From Polyangiaceae bacterium (GTDB lineage: Bacteria > Myxococcota_A > Polyangia > Polyangiales > Polyangiaceae), in the NCBI GenBank assembly GCA_020633205.1, contig JACKEB010000010.1, positions 62,001 to 126,000 on the forward strand: DNA of 64,000 nucleotides, given 5' to 3'. Positions 9,050-18,650 of the stretch are shown one piece after another (within the stretch, counting starts at the first letter, position 1; every line of letters begins with the position of its first letter). The notes under the pieces are model-generated. The model saw only the letters and a program-made list of their open reading frames with translations. It ran no database searches and was not told the DNA's origin. Position numbers and translations under genes: made by a program.

Positions 9050-12000
9050 TGCGTCCAGCGTTGATGCAGTACCTACCCGTGGCGGCGCTGGTCGTGGGCA
9101 GCGTGCTCGGGATTGCGTGGCTGTGGTTCGCCGTCAGGCGTCGCGGTCTCGCGAAGCGCCCGTTGCTGCTTGGTCTTCAGCTGCTTGGCCTCCTCCCGAT
9201 GTTGTACGTCGGGCTGGTTTGGGCCGGGCTCTTGCCCGAGCGGTACGTGCGCTTCGAGCGGCCGGGTCTGAGCGTCGTCGCGGCGCTTGCGGTGAGCTTC
9301 ATCGCAGTGAGACTGCTGAGCTTGAGCGGTCGCCAGCACGCCGTGAGGCGCGGGCTCACTGAGCTGTTGATTGGTGTGTCGGCGCTGACCGCGTGCTTGG
9401 CCGCCATGGGGGTCGAGTTCGGCAAGCCCCTCGACCGCCTGGCAGTGCTCGTCGTTGTCGACAAGAGCCGCAGCATCGACCTCGTGCCCGACGCGGCGAC
9501 GCGTATCCGCGCGGAGTTACAGGTGGCGGAAGTTGGCATGCGCCCGGACGACCGCATCGGCGTCCTGGCCTTCGCATCGACCGCTGCCATCGAGGACCCC
9601 CTGCGTCCCAAGACGCGCCTACCCGCGCCTCAGGAGGTGCAGCTCGGTAGAGACGGAACCGACATCGGCGCCGCCATCCGACGCGCCCTGGCTGAGGTCC
9701 CAGCTGACGCCGCGGCGCGAATCGTGGTGTTGAGCGATGGGGTGGCGACTCGCGGGGACGCGATGGACGCGGCCGCAGCGGCCGTGGCCGCGGAGATCCC
9801 AGTGGACGTGGTGCCGCTCGAGCAACGGGTGGTGCCTGATGTGCGGGTGGTAGCCGTGCGCACGGCCTCCCGCGCGAGCGAGGGCGAGCCCCTGAGCCTG
9901 CGCGTCGTCACCCAAGCTACTCAAGACTCGGAACTCAAACTCGATATCTACAAAGACGGCAAGCTGGTGCGCAGCGGCAGTGTGTCCGTGAAGCAGGGCG
10001 AAGACGTCTTGCAACTGCGCGAAGAGGCTCCTGGTCCTGGGCTCCACCGCTTCGATGTCAAGGTCAGCGCGAAGGATCCAAAGCACGACGAGGCAGCGGA
10101 GGACAACTCCGGCTCAGCGTTCGTCCGCGTGCGGGGCCCCGCCGCGGCGCTGATTCTCGAGGGAGATCCCGGCAAAGCCGAGCCGCTCGCTCGAGCTCTG
10201 CGCAATGCCGCATTCCGCGTGGATATCGTTGGCACAACGAGCACGCCCGCTGACATCTCTGGGCTCGCCGCCTACGACGTGGTCGTGCTCAGCGACATCC
10301 CGGCTCACGATCTCTCCCAGCTGCAGCTGGACGCCCTCGGCAGCTACGTGCGCGATCTGGGCGGCGGACTGCTCTTGATGGGCGGTGATCGCAGCCTCGG
10401 CCCCGGTGGCTACGGCAAGACGCCGGTCGAGGAAGTCAGCCCCGTCTCCTTCGACTTAAAGCAGGAGCGCAAGCGCGCCACCCTCGCCGAGGTGATCATC
10501 ATCGACTACTCGGGTTCGATGGCGATGAGCGTGGGTAGCCACACCAAGCTCCAGCTGGCCAACGAAGCGGCTGCGCGCTCCGCCGAGCTCCTCGGTGGCG
10601 GTGATCGCCTGGGGGTAATGCACGTGGACACCGCGGTCTCCTGGACGGTGCCGATCGGTCCCGTGATCGACAAGAAGGCAATCACCAAGAAGATCCGCGA
10701 CGTCGGTCCTGGTGGCGGCGGCATCTACATCGACCTGAGCCTGAAGGAAGCCTACAAAGAAATCCGCAAGGAAAAAGTTGCGCTCAAGCACGTGCTGCTG
10801 TTCTCCGACGGCGGAGACGCAGAAGAAAAAAGCGACGCCTTCACCCTGGTGAGCGGAGCGAAGGCCGCAGGCATCACGACCAGCGTGGTCGCTCTGGGGC
10901 GCGGTGGGGACGTGACGGCTCTCGAGCACATGAGCAAGCTTGGCGACGGCCGCTTCTATCTGATTGAAGACGCAGCGCGCCTGCCGGCGGTATTCGCTCA
11001 GGAGACGATTCTAGCGGCGCGCTCGGCAATCAACGAGACGACCTTCACCCCCGGGCTCCGCCTGATGGCGCCGCCGACGCGTGGTGTCGACTTCAAGAGC
11101 ATGCCGAGTCTCGACGGCTATGTCGTCACCATCCCCAAAGGGCGCGCTCAGGTGCTGCTAGACGGGCCGGAGGGTGATCCAGTCATGGCCACCTGGTCGG
11201 TCGGCGTTGGACGCAGCGCCGTGTTCACCAGCGACTACAAGGATCGCTGGGGCTCATCCTGGACGAACTGGGACGGCGCTCAGAAGCTCTTCGCTCAGCT
11301 CGCTCGCGACATCACACGCGCCGGTGACGATCCCCGAGTGCGGCTCGAAGCAGACGCCGGAGGCGGCGAGTTGCACCTGCGGGCCACGGTGGTCGACGAC
11401 GATGGACGCACCGAGAGCTTTCGCCGGCTGAAGGTGCGCGTCGCCGGTCCCGAGGGCTTCGGCAAAGAAGTCGCGCTCGAGGCGACCGGAGCGGGTGCCT
11501 ACGCCGCGAGCGTGCCACTCGACACACCGGGCGCTTACATCGCGACCGCCGTGGATGAGCTGAGCGGTGATCCGGTGGGGACCACGGGTGCCGTACTCAC
11601 CCACGGAGAAGAGCTCCGACCCACGGGAAGCGATCGCGCCCTGCTTTCTCGCATTGCGGACATGAGCGGCGGCAAGACCCGCGACACCTTGGCGGGGATC
11701 TTCAATGACCGGGTCTCCAGACGTTTCGCCTATCGTTCGATCGACAACATCTTGATCCTGATCGCGGCGTTGACGCTACTGACGGGTGTGGGGGCGCGTC
11801 GTGTGGCCCTGCCAGAGTGGCTGGCGGGTCTGCCAGCGCGCCTAAGGCGCCGTCGCCGGGAGCGCGAGCAGGCAAGCCGCACGGAAACAACAGAAGACGG
11901 CAAGCCAACCCTTGGCGCGCTGCTCAGTCGCAAGGCCCAGAGCGAAGGGCGCACCCGCTCTCGGGAGGACGCGGCAGCAGCGCCAGCCTCCCCGGCGGCT

Positions 12001-12252
12001 GTACGGCCCAGCGCAACAACGCGCCCCGCGGCAGCGCGACCACCACCGGCTGCCCGTCCACCACCGGTGGCGGGTCGTCCAACGACGCAGGCCGCTTCGG
12101 GAGCGAAGGACGACCCGCCAGCGAGCGTTCCGAGCTTCTCTCGGCCTTCCAGCGGGTCACAGGCGTCGAGCACCTCGAAAGCAGGGTCAGCACCTGCGCG
12201 CCCACTCACCGCAGCAGAAATCCTGCTTCAGCGACGCAAAGGCAGGCGCTGA
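9049..12252 (+). CDS. Large membrane protein with two VWA domains and a GATase-like domain
   Basis: 1067 residues. Four N-terminal TM helices are followed by a first VWA domain (MIDAS VDKSRS near 136-142). An FlhE/GATase1-like segment sits at about 365-460 (ILEGDPGKAEPLARALR to GGLLLMGGDRSLGPGGYG). A second VWA domain follows (IIDYSGSMAMS near 484, LLFSDGGDAEE near 585), then beta-rich domains, a C-terminal TM near 899-915, and a long Pro/Ala/Arg-rich tail. This layout is known in planctomycetes and myxobacteria as VWA proteins annotated glutamine amidotransferase, but no catalytic Cys-His pair is evident here. It is the last and largest member of the operon. ATG overlaps the previous stop by one base. 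Confidence 0.87.
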   Translation: MRPALMQYLPVAALVVGSVLGIAWLWFAVRRRGLAKRPLLLGLQLLGLLPMLYVGLVWAGLLPERYVRFERPGLSVVAALAVSFIAVRLLSLSGRQHAVRRGLTELLIGVSALTACLAAMGVEFGKPLDRLAVLVVVDKSRSIDLVPDAATRIRAELQVAEVGMRPDDRIGVLAFASTAAIEDPLRPKTRLPAPQEVQLGRDGTDIGAAIRRALAEVPADAAARIVVLSDGVATRGDAMDAAAAAVAAEIPVDVVPLEQRVVPDVRVVAVRTASRASEGEPLSLRVVTQATQDSELKLDIYKDGKLVRSGSVSVKQGEDVLQLREEAPGPGLHRFDVKVSAKDPKHDEAAEDNSGSAFVRVRGPAAALILEGDPGKAEPLARALRNAAFRVDIVGTTSTPADISGLAAYDVVVLSDIPAHDLSQLQLDALGSYVRDLGGGLLLMGGDRSLGPGGYGKTPVEEVSPVSFDLKQERKRATLAEVIIIDYSGSMAMSVGSHTKLQLANEAAARSAELLGGGDRLGVMHVDTAVSWTVPIGPVIDKKAITKKIRDVGPGGGGIYIDLSLKEAYKEIRKEKVALKHVLLFSDGGDAEEKSDAFTLVSGAKAAGITTSVVALGRGGDVTALEHMSKLGDGRFYLIEDAARLPAVFAQETILAARSAINETTFTPGLRLMAPPTRGVDFKSMPSLDGYVVTIPKGRAQVLLDGPEGDPVMATWSVGVGRSAVFTSDYKDRWGSSWTNWDGAQKLFAQLARDITRAGDDPRVRLEADAGGGELHLRATVVDDDGRTESFRRLKVRVAGPEGFGKEVALEATGAGAYAASVPLDTPGAYIATAVDELSGDPVGTTGAVLTHGEELRPTGSDRALLSRIADMSGGKTRDTLAGIFNDRVSRRFAYRSIDNILILIAALTLLTGVGARRVALPEWLAGLPARLRRRRREREQASRTETTEDGKPTLGALLSRKAQSEGRTRSREDAAAAPASPAAVRPSATTRPAAARPPPAARPPPVAGRPTTQAASGAKDDPPASVPSFSRPSSGSQASSTSKAGSAPARPLTAAEILLQRRKGRR

Positions 12253-12307
12253 TACGGCTCTTGAAGGGCTCGGCCACAACGCGCAAGGTCTGGTATACGG
12301 TTCACGC

Positions 12308-13015
12308 GTGCAGGTCTCGGCCACACATCGCGCGGTTCTCTTGGCGTCGCTGCTGTTTTCGGCGGTGCTCACGCCGAGCTGCGCCTCCGGACCAAAGCCC
12401 TGCGTCAGTCCAGGGAGCTGCGGCACGGGTTACGAGTGCCTCGCCAACACCTGTGTGCGCCAAGGGGGCGAGCCCGTTGCACCCCGCACGGAGCGCGTCG
12501 CCCTCGAGCCGACGCGCTGGCAAGTGCTGAGCCCCGACACCACACACACCACCTCGCCTGCGGCGGTCCACTTTGGCGGTCCCGCGCAAGACGTGCTGCT
12601 GCTCGACTTCGAGCTTCCGGCACTGGACGCATCGCGGGTGACCCGTGCGTTCCTGGTCGTATCCCCGCTTCCCGATGCAGCCCAGGGTTCGACAGACGCG
12701 AGTGTTTCCGCGTGGCGCATAGTCGAGGACTGGAGCGACACCGTGAACTACGTGCATCAGCCACGCGCAGATCGACCGTCAGCTGAGGGCATCGCGCGCT
12801 CGCCGTTGCCCCTTCGGATCGATGTCACCGACTTGGTGCGGCGCTGGCTCGAAAACAGCGGCACCACCCACGGGATCGCGCTGAAGAGCAGCTCGGGCGC
12901 GGGCCAGCCTCAGGTGTATGCCACCGGCCTCGGGCCTGGCAAGGCCCCGCTCTTGGAGGTCTACTTCGAAAGCCCCGACCGCGCGGAGAAACACGACTCA
13001 GGGGGCGGCTCGTGA
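12308..13015 (+). CDS. Lipoprotein with DNRLRE-type (CBM96-like) domain
   Basis: 235 residues from the GTG at 12308, chosen because a signal peptide starts exactly there (VQVSATHRAVLLASLLFSAV) and runs into a Cys at LTPSC. The frame is open further upstream but without a sensible start. A short Cys-rich stretch (CVSPGSCGTGYECLANTCV) is followed by a jelly-roll segment with LRIDVTDLVRRWLENS and HGIALKSSS, the hallmark of DNRLRE domains found in cell-surface and wall proteins. It is probably an outer- or inner-membrane lipoprotein. Its stop overlaps the OppD start in GTGA, an odd coupling between a structural surface protein and a transporter ATPase. Confidence 0.75.
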   Translation: MQVSATHRAVLLASLLFSAVLTPSCASGPKPCVSPGSCGTGYECLANTCVRQGGEPVAPRTERVALEPTRWQVLSPDTTHTTSPAAVHFGGPAQDVLLLDFELPALDASRVTRAFLVVSPLPDAAQGSTDASVSAWRIVEDWSDTVNYVHQPRADRPSAEGIARSPLPLRIDVTDLVRRWLENSGTTHGIALKSSSGAGQPQVYATGLGPGKAPLLEVYFESPDRAEKHDSGGGS

Positions 13016-14018
13016 GCGACGCCTTGCTCAGCGTGAAGCACCTCCGCACCTCGTTCCCTACGGAAACTGGCAAGGTGTTTGCGGTGGACGATGTCTCCTT
13101 CGAAGTGGGGGAGGCCGAGACGCTTGCCATCGTTGGCGAGAGCGGCTGCGGAAAGAGCATGACCGCCTTCAGCGTGCTGCGACTGGTTCCCCACCCTGGT
13201 CAAGTCGAGAGCGGCGAGCTGATGTTCCAGGGGCAGGACCTTGCTCGGCTCAGCGAGAAGGACATGCGCAGCGTGCGCGGCGCACGCATCTCCATGATCT
13301 TTCAGGAGCCGATGACGTCGCTGAACCCGGTCTACAGCGTCGGTTCACAGATTGGCGAAGTGCTGCGACTGCATCGCAAGCTCTCACGTAAGCAAGCCAA
13401 GGCACGGGCCATCGAGCTGCTCAAGTTGGTCGGCATCCCCTCCCCCGAGTCTCGCGTCGACTCGTACCCGCATCAGCTTTCGGGAGGCATGCGTCAGCGC
13501 GTGATGATCGCGATGGCGCTGGCGTGCGAGCCGGCGTTGCTCTTGGCAGACGAACCGACGACAGCCCTGGACGTGACGATTCAGGCCCAGATCTTGGACC
13601 TGCTGCGGCGCTTGCAGGGTGAGCTTGGGATGAGCATCGTGTTCATCACTCACGACCTGGGAGTCGTCGCAGAGTTCGCGAATCGCGTCGTCGTGATGTA
13701 CGCGGGACGCGTCGTGGAGCGCGCCACGGTGAGCGAACTGTTTCGCGCTCCGCAGCACCCATACACCCGCGGGTTGCTGGCCAGTGTGCCTCCGATGGGG
13801 GGAGAACGGCCGCCCCGGTTGAACACCATCGAAGGCGTGGTCCCTAGCTTGACGGATCTGCCAAAGGGTTGTCGCTTTGCAGCCCGTTGCGCTCTAAAGA
13901 AGGCCGGTGGCGCTGAGTTCGCCCGCTGCGACGAGGAAGAACCTGAACTCGTGGATGTTTCCTCGGGGCACAGCAGCCGCTGCTTCTTCAATCCCGGTTT
14001 GGCAGAGGCACGCAAGCC

Positions 14019-14022
<4 letters not shown>
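13012..14022 (+). CDS. oppD: Oligopeptide/dipeptide ABC transporter ATP-binding protein, OppD type
   Basis: 336 residues with the full OppD/DppD layout: Walker A GESGCGKS at about 42-49, FQEPMTSLNPV at about 100, signature LSGGMRQRV at about 156, Walker B LLADEPTTALDV at about 177, and the C-terminal oligo_HPY region (HPYTRGLLASVPP) with a Cys cluster (GCRFAARC, then a later ARC). It powers import of peptides or nickel-like substrates with a second ATPase and two permeases. The permease and binding-protein genes are not here. GTG start overlaps the lipoprotein stop, and the stop overlaps OppF in ATGA. The symbol is by family; the substrate (peptide or other) is unproven. Confidence 0.92.
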
Positions 14023-15167
<1,145 letters not shown>

Positions 15168-15190
15168 TGCCTCGCTCCTGAGCCGGACGG

Positions 15191-15214
15191 GGCTGGTTCC
15201 ATCAGGAACCAGCC
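15191..15214. terminator. Hairpin between convergent oppF and repeat lipoprotein gene
   Basis: A perfect 10-bp inverted repeat, GGCTGGTTCC and GGAACCAGCC, with a 4-base loop ATCA, lies 23 bases after the oppF stop and 13 bases before the stop of the minus-strand gene. It can serve both directions. On the plus strand it is followed only by GTTTCC, so the U-tract is weak. Confidence 0.65.
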
Positions 15215-15226
15215 GTTTCCGCGAGG

Positions 15227-15877
15227 TTAGTTGTCCTGGACGCAGTACGTGCCGGAGCCGTTGCTGACCTCCGCGCAGTCCCAAAAGCTCGGGCAGTCGG
15301 AGAAGCTGTCGCACGGCTTCGTGCAGTAGCCAACAACCGACCCTGCGCTGTCGAACAAGCAGAGGCGCGTGGAGCAGTCGTTGTCTTCCCGGCAGGAGTC
15401 CCCTACGTCGCCGCCGCCCTGACCGCTGCCGCCCTGACCGCTGCCGCCCTGACCGCTGCCGCCCTGACCGCTGCCTCCCTGACCGCTGCCGCCCTGGCCG
15501 CCGCCCCAGCCGTCTTCATCAGCGCAAGCATCCGTGCAGGTCACTGCTTCCGAGGCACAGCAGCCGTTGTCACAGTAGGTGGAGTTGATCACCGCGCCGC
15601 TGTTACAGAAGCAAGCGATGTTGGGACACCCATCGTCACACAGCACCTGGCACGTGTTTCCAGTGCCGCCCTGACCGCTGCCGCCCTGACCGCTGCCGCC
15701 CTGACCGCTGCCGCCCTGACCGCTGCCGCCCTGACCGCTGCCGCCCTGACCGCTGCCGCCGTTCCCGCCGGAGTTCCCACCCCCGCCCGAGTCGGAGCCG
15801 CAAGCGGTCAACGCCGCGGATAGACCAATAACTAGACAGCCCGAGGCCAAGAGCTTGATGGCCGAGAAATGATTCAT
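15227..15877 (-). CDS. Gly/Ser/Gln-repeat lipoprotein with Cys-rich domains
   Basis: 216 residues. The signal peptide ends in a good lipobox, LTAC. Two low-complexity blocks built from GSGQG units (about six and five copies) flank a Cys-rich module (CQVLCDDGCPNIACFCNS to CCASEAVTCTDAC), and a second Cys-rich module closes the protein (SCREDNDCSTRLCLF to CVQDN). Such flexible Gly-rich linkers between disulfide modules are common in Polyangia surface lipoproteins of unknown role. The repeats are almost perfect 15-bp DNA repeats (see separate entries), so copy number may vary between strains. It is transcribed alone and faces oppF. Confidence 0.85.
   Translation of the reverse strand: MNHFSAIKLLASGCLVIGLSAALTACGSDSGGGGNSGGNGGSGQGGSGQGGSGQGGSGQGGSGQGGSGQGGTGNTCQVLCDDGCPNIACFCNSGAVINSTYCDNGCCASEAVTCTDACADEDGWGGGQGGSGQGGSGQGGSGQGGSGQGGSGQGGGDVGDSCREDNDCSTRLCLFDSAGSVVGYCTKPCDSFSDCPSFWDCAEVSNGSGTYCVQDN
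15416..15495 (-). repeat. 15-bp tandem repeat block coding for GSGQG (C-proximal)
   Basis: About five head-to-tail copies of a 15-bp unit, GCCGCCCTGACCGCT on the plus strand, with rare base changes. They encode the second Gly-Ser-Gln linker of the lipoprotein. The near-identity at synonymous positions indicates recent slippage or conversion. Confidence 0.9.
15665..15762 (-). repeat. 15-bp tandem repeat block coding for GSGQG (N-proximal)
   Basis: Six or so essentially identical copies of the same 15-bp unit (GCCGCCCTGACCGCT) encode the linker that follows the lipid-anchored N-terminus. Because both blocks share the same unit, recombination between them could delete or duplicate the Cys-rich module that lies between. 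Confidence 0.9.
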
Positions 15878-16183
15878 CTTAAGTATCCCTGAGTGCTTGT
15901 TGGTTGATTCGCGATCGCGCCATCCCTGGGCTCGTCCCAGACAGCCATGGCTGCGCCGCCTCCCGCCGCTGTTTCACGCGGCCTCGTCAGGGGGATGAGC
16001 GCCGACGGGGGTTGTCGCATCGAAATCGATCTTTTCTTTGGGGCCGTCCTGCAGCGGTAGCGCGTGACTGAATTCCTCCGCGGAAAAACTCATGTACGGC
16101 AGGAGCAAGCCCGAGATCCGCTGTGACTGAAGCGGACTTGGGGTTTGCGGGGTTTGGGGGTGAGGGCTAGGCTCCGCGACCCA
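15878..16183. other. Intergenic region between divergent lipoprotein and sigma-factor genes
   Basis: About 306 bases. The left end must hold the promoter of the minus-strand lipoprotein gene and the right end that of the sigma-factor operon. Next to the sigma-factor start lies a G-rich tract with four runs of 3 to 5 G. A 39-codon minus-strand open frame (15974-16093) is possible but unproven. I recognise no promoter box with confidence. Confidence 0.6.
15974..16093 (-). CDS. Possible small acidic protein (39 aa), doubtful
   Basis: An ATG-started frame reads MSFSAEEFSHALPLQDGPKE and ends HPPDEAA. The residue mix and codon use look like a real, acidic soluble peptide, unlike the Arg/Pro/Ser-rich shadows common in this DNA. 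There is no clear ribosome-binding site, and the frame stays open upstream into the antisense of the sigma factor, which weakens the case. No family is recognised. Confidence 0.22.
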   Translation of the reverse strand: MSFSAEEFSHALPLQDGPKEKIDFDATTPVGAHPPDEAA

Positions 16184-17011
16184 ATGGAGGAGGAGCACAT
16201 CCAACTGGCGCGGGCTGGACACCAAGCGTGGCCAGGCTTCGACGTGGCGGAGTCCGCCTTCGCCGCGCGGCTCAGCGAGCGCCAAGCATCCGCTGCACCC
16301 CTCCCCCAAGCGGAGCACGTGGGCGACGCCTTCTTGGCTTTCGCATGCGAACTGGGAGACGCCGCTGCGATCGCAGCCTTCGATCGCGAATACCTCTCGC
16401 GGGTGCCAGCGATGGTGGCGCGGGTCGAGAGCTCTCGTGCCCTCGCCGATGAAGTGCAACAGATCCTGCGAGCGCGGCTACTCGTGGGAGACGGCACCCC
16501 GAAGATCGCCGGCTACGCCGGCCGCGGCAGCCTGCTCGGCTGGCTGAAGGTCGCCGCCGTTCGCTGCACGTTGGAGCTGCTCCGCGCGCGCAAATCGGAG
16601 CAAAGCGAAGACGTGGAGTCTGAGACGGAGCGCGCGGCCGCGTTGGTCAGTCGGGACCCGGAGCTCGACTACCTACGCGAGAAGTACGCAATTGATTTCC
16701 GCCTGGCTTTCACTGAAGCGCTGGGTGCGCTCGACAAGCAGCAACGGACGGTCTTGTCGCTATACCTCGCGGATGGCCTCAACATCGCGAGTATCGGCGC
16801 GCTCTACTCGGTACACCGTGCCACCGTCGCGCGCTGGATTGCAGAAACTCGCGAGCACCTGTTCAGCGACACCCGCCGACGCCTGCATGAGCGATTGAAT
16901 ATCAGTGAGACCGAGTTTCAGAGCATCGTTCGCCTGGTTCAGAGTCAGCTGGACGTGAGCGTCCGGCGCCTGTTGCAAGAGGCAGCGCTGCGCGATGCGA
17001 GCGGGAGCTGA
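16184..17011 (+). CDS. Sigma-70 family RNA polymerase sigma factor (myxobacterial/Gemmata class)
   Basis: 275 residues from the ATG at 16184; earlier GTG (16160) or TTG (16145) starts in the same frame are possible. The middle part, REYLSRVPAMVARV to GRGSLLGWLKVAAVRCTLELLR, fits a divergent region 2. The C-terminal part, ALGALDKQQRTVLSLYLADG and IASIGALYSVHRATVARWI, is a clear region 4 helix-turn-helix. The overall form matches the Sig-70_gmx1-type family expanded in myxobacteria. It overlaps the downstream kinase gene, whose N-terminus looks like a zinc-binding anti-sigma domain, so the pair probably forms one regulatory unit. A G-rich tract 18-44 bases upstream may affect translation. Confidence 0.87.
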   Translation: MEEEHIQLARAGHQAWPGFDVAESAFAARLSERQASAAPLPQAEHVGDAFLAFACELGDAAAIAAFDREYLSRVPAMVARVESSRALADEVQQILRARLLVGDGTPKIAGYAGRGSLLGWLKVAAVRCTLELLRARKSEQSEDVESETERAAALVSRDPELDYLREKYAIDFRLAFTEALGALDKQQRTVLSLYLADGLNIASIGALYSVHRATVARWIAETREHLFSDTRRRLHERLNISETEFQSIVRLVQSQLDVSVRRLLQEAALRDASGS

Positions 17012-18647
17012 CGTGGACTGTCTCAGCGAGGGCCGCATTCAAGGCATCGTAGAAGGCGGGCTCGATACCCACGAGCGCGAACGAGCGCGCGAGCATCTGG
17101 AAAACTGCGCCGATTGTCGCAATCTCGTGGGACACGCCGCCGCCGTGCTGGCATCGGGAGAAGCCGAAGATCGACCCTTGGAGCCGCTTGGCTCGGCGTT
17201 CGAACCTTTGGCGCCAGGGGCTCGGGTGGGCCGTTACGTGGTGGAGGAGCGCCTCGGTAGCGGCGCGATGGGCGTGGTGTACGCCGCAACGGACAGCCTA
17301 CTCCAACGCTCCGTTGCGCTGAAGTTGCTCAGGCCGAGTGACGCAGGCGGAGAGCTAGAACGCGCGCGCCTCGAACGCGAGGCACGCGCCGCCAGCGCGG
17401 TGAAGCACCCTGGAGTCGTTGCAATCTTCGACGTGCTGGCAACGGACGACGGGCTATCGGTGCTCGTCATGGATCGCCTCGACGGCGTTTCCATGCGGCA
17501 GTACCTGAGAGACCACGGACCGCTCGACCCACTGGAGGTACGCGAGCTCTTCACACAGATCCTCGAAGCCTTGGCGGCAGCGCACCGCACAGGGATCGTG
17601 CACCGCGACCTCAAGCCGGAGAATGTCTTCCTCACCCAGGGCGCCGCCACCCAAGAAGCCGGCCCCCAGGGAAGCAGCACCGCCAGAGTGAAGCTGCTGG
17701 ACTTCGGTGTCGCTAAGCTGCTGGCCACTGCATTCGCCGATAGCGCCGGTCTCACCAAGAGTGGGACGCTGGTCGGCACGCCCTATTACATGGCGCCGGA
17801 GCAGGCGTTTGGCGCTACCGACCTCGACCAACGCGCAGACCTATGGGCGGTAGGTGTGATGCTCTTCGAGGCGCTCGTCGGCGAGCGACCGCTCCGCGGT
17901 GAGAACGTCGGACAGGTCTTGCACCAGCTCGCGCACTTCGACTTCAGTGGTCCCCGCGCGCGACTCATCGAGGTCGCGCCGGTTTGGGAGCCACTCATCC
18001 GTCGCTTGATGATCGAGCGCGGGAGTCGGCTTCAAGACGCGAGTGAAGCCCTCGAGATCTTGCGCGGCATCAAGCTTCACGCGGGAGCGGCTAGCGCAGC
18101 CGCCGAGCGCGAACCTGAACAGCGACCGGACATCGCCACGATCGAGTCATCCGCTTCACCCCTCCCCCCCGAAAGAAAGCGGCCTTGGTGGGCGGTTCCG
18201 TTGGCCCTGGGCATCGGTGGACTCTTCACGCTGGGCTTTGCATCCCGCGGGGGGCCGAGCGTCGCCGCGCAAGCGAGCTCGCCAGCCGCCGTCGAATCCC
18301 CTGACACCAGTGGAGCTTCCCGAGCAGCGGGTCACTCCCTGGACAGGGTTCAACCGGAGCAGGATTCCATCCTTGCGGAAACGCGCGAAGCGGCACTAGC
18401 AAAAGCGCCCGAACCGGCGCTACCGAGCCCAGAAGCTTCGAAGCCCGAGCCGCCGCGCGTGAAACCCCAGCCCACCAATCCGTCCAGCGCGAGGCCCGTC
18501 AGCGCCCCGCTACCGGCGAAGGCACCCGCGCCTCGCAACACGGCACCCGACGTCACGCCTGCCTCGGCCACGCCCGCTGGCTCCGAGCCTCCCACGCCGG
18601 ACGCAGCCGCGCACAAGCCACGCCTGCTGACCGAGCCACCGTTCTGA
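16995..18647 (+). CDS. Ser/Thr protein kinase with N-terminal zinc-finger (anti-sigma-like) domain and one TM helix
   Basis: 550 residues from ATG 16995. A GTG at 17013 with a GGGAG ribosome-binding site just upstream is an equally good start, directly after the sigma stop. An anti-sigma-like zinc motif (HLENCADC, the HxxxCxxC pattern) lies near 34-42. The Hanks kinase domain spans about 77-350: G-loop GSGAMGVVYAA, lysine in VALKLL, catalytic HRDLKPEN, DFG and MAPEQ. It should be active. A TM helix at about 395-412 is followed by a Pro/Ala/Glu-rich extracytoplasmic tail of about 130 residues. The order sigma, then zinc-finger kinase, suggests direct control of the sigma factor by binding and phosphorylation. 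Confidence 0.93.
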   Translation: MRAGADVDCLSEGRIQGIVEGGLDTHERERAREHLENCADCRNLVGHAAAVLASGEAEDRPLEPLGSAFEPLAPGARVGRYVVEERLGSGAMGVVYAATDSLLQRSVALKLLRPSDAGGELERARLEREARAASAVKHPGVVAIFDVLATDDGLSVLVMDRLDGVSMRQYLRDHGPLDPLEVRELFTQILEALAAAHRTGIVHRDLKPENVFLTQGAATQEAGPQGSSTARVKLLDFGVAKLLATAFADSAGLTKSGTLVGTPYYMAPEQAFGATDLDQRADLWAVGVMLFEALVGERPLRGENVGQVLHQLAHFDFSGPRARLIEVAPVWEPLIRRLMIERGSRLQDASEALEILRGIKLHAGAASAAAEREPEQRPDIATIESSASPLPPERKRPWWAVPLALGIGGLFTLGFASRGGPSVAAQASSPAAVESPDTSGASRAAGHSLDRVQPEQDSILAETREAALAKAPEPALPSPEASKPEPPRVKPQPTNPSSARPVSAPLPAKAPAPRNTAPDVTPASATPAGSEPPTPDAAAHKPRLLTEPPF

Positions 18648-18650
18648 CCC

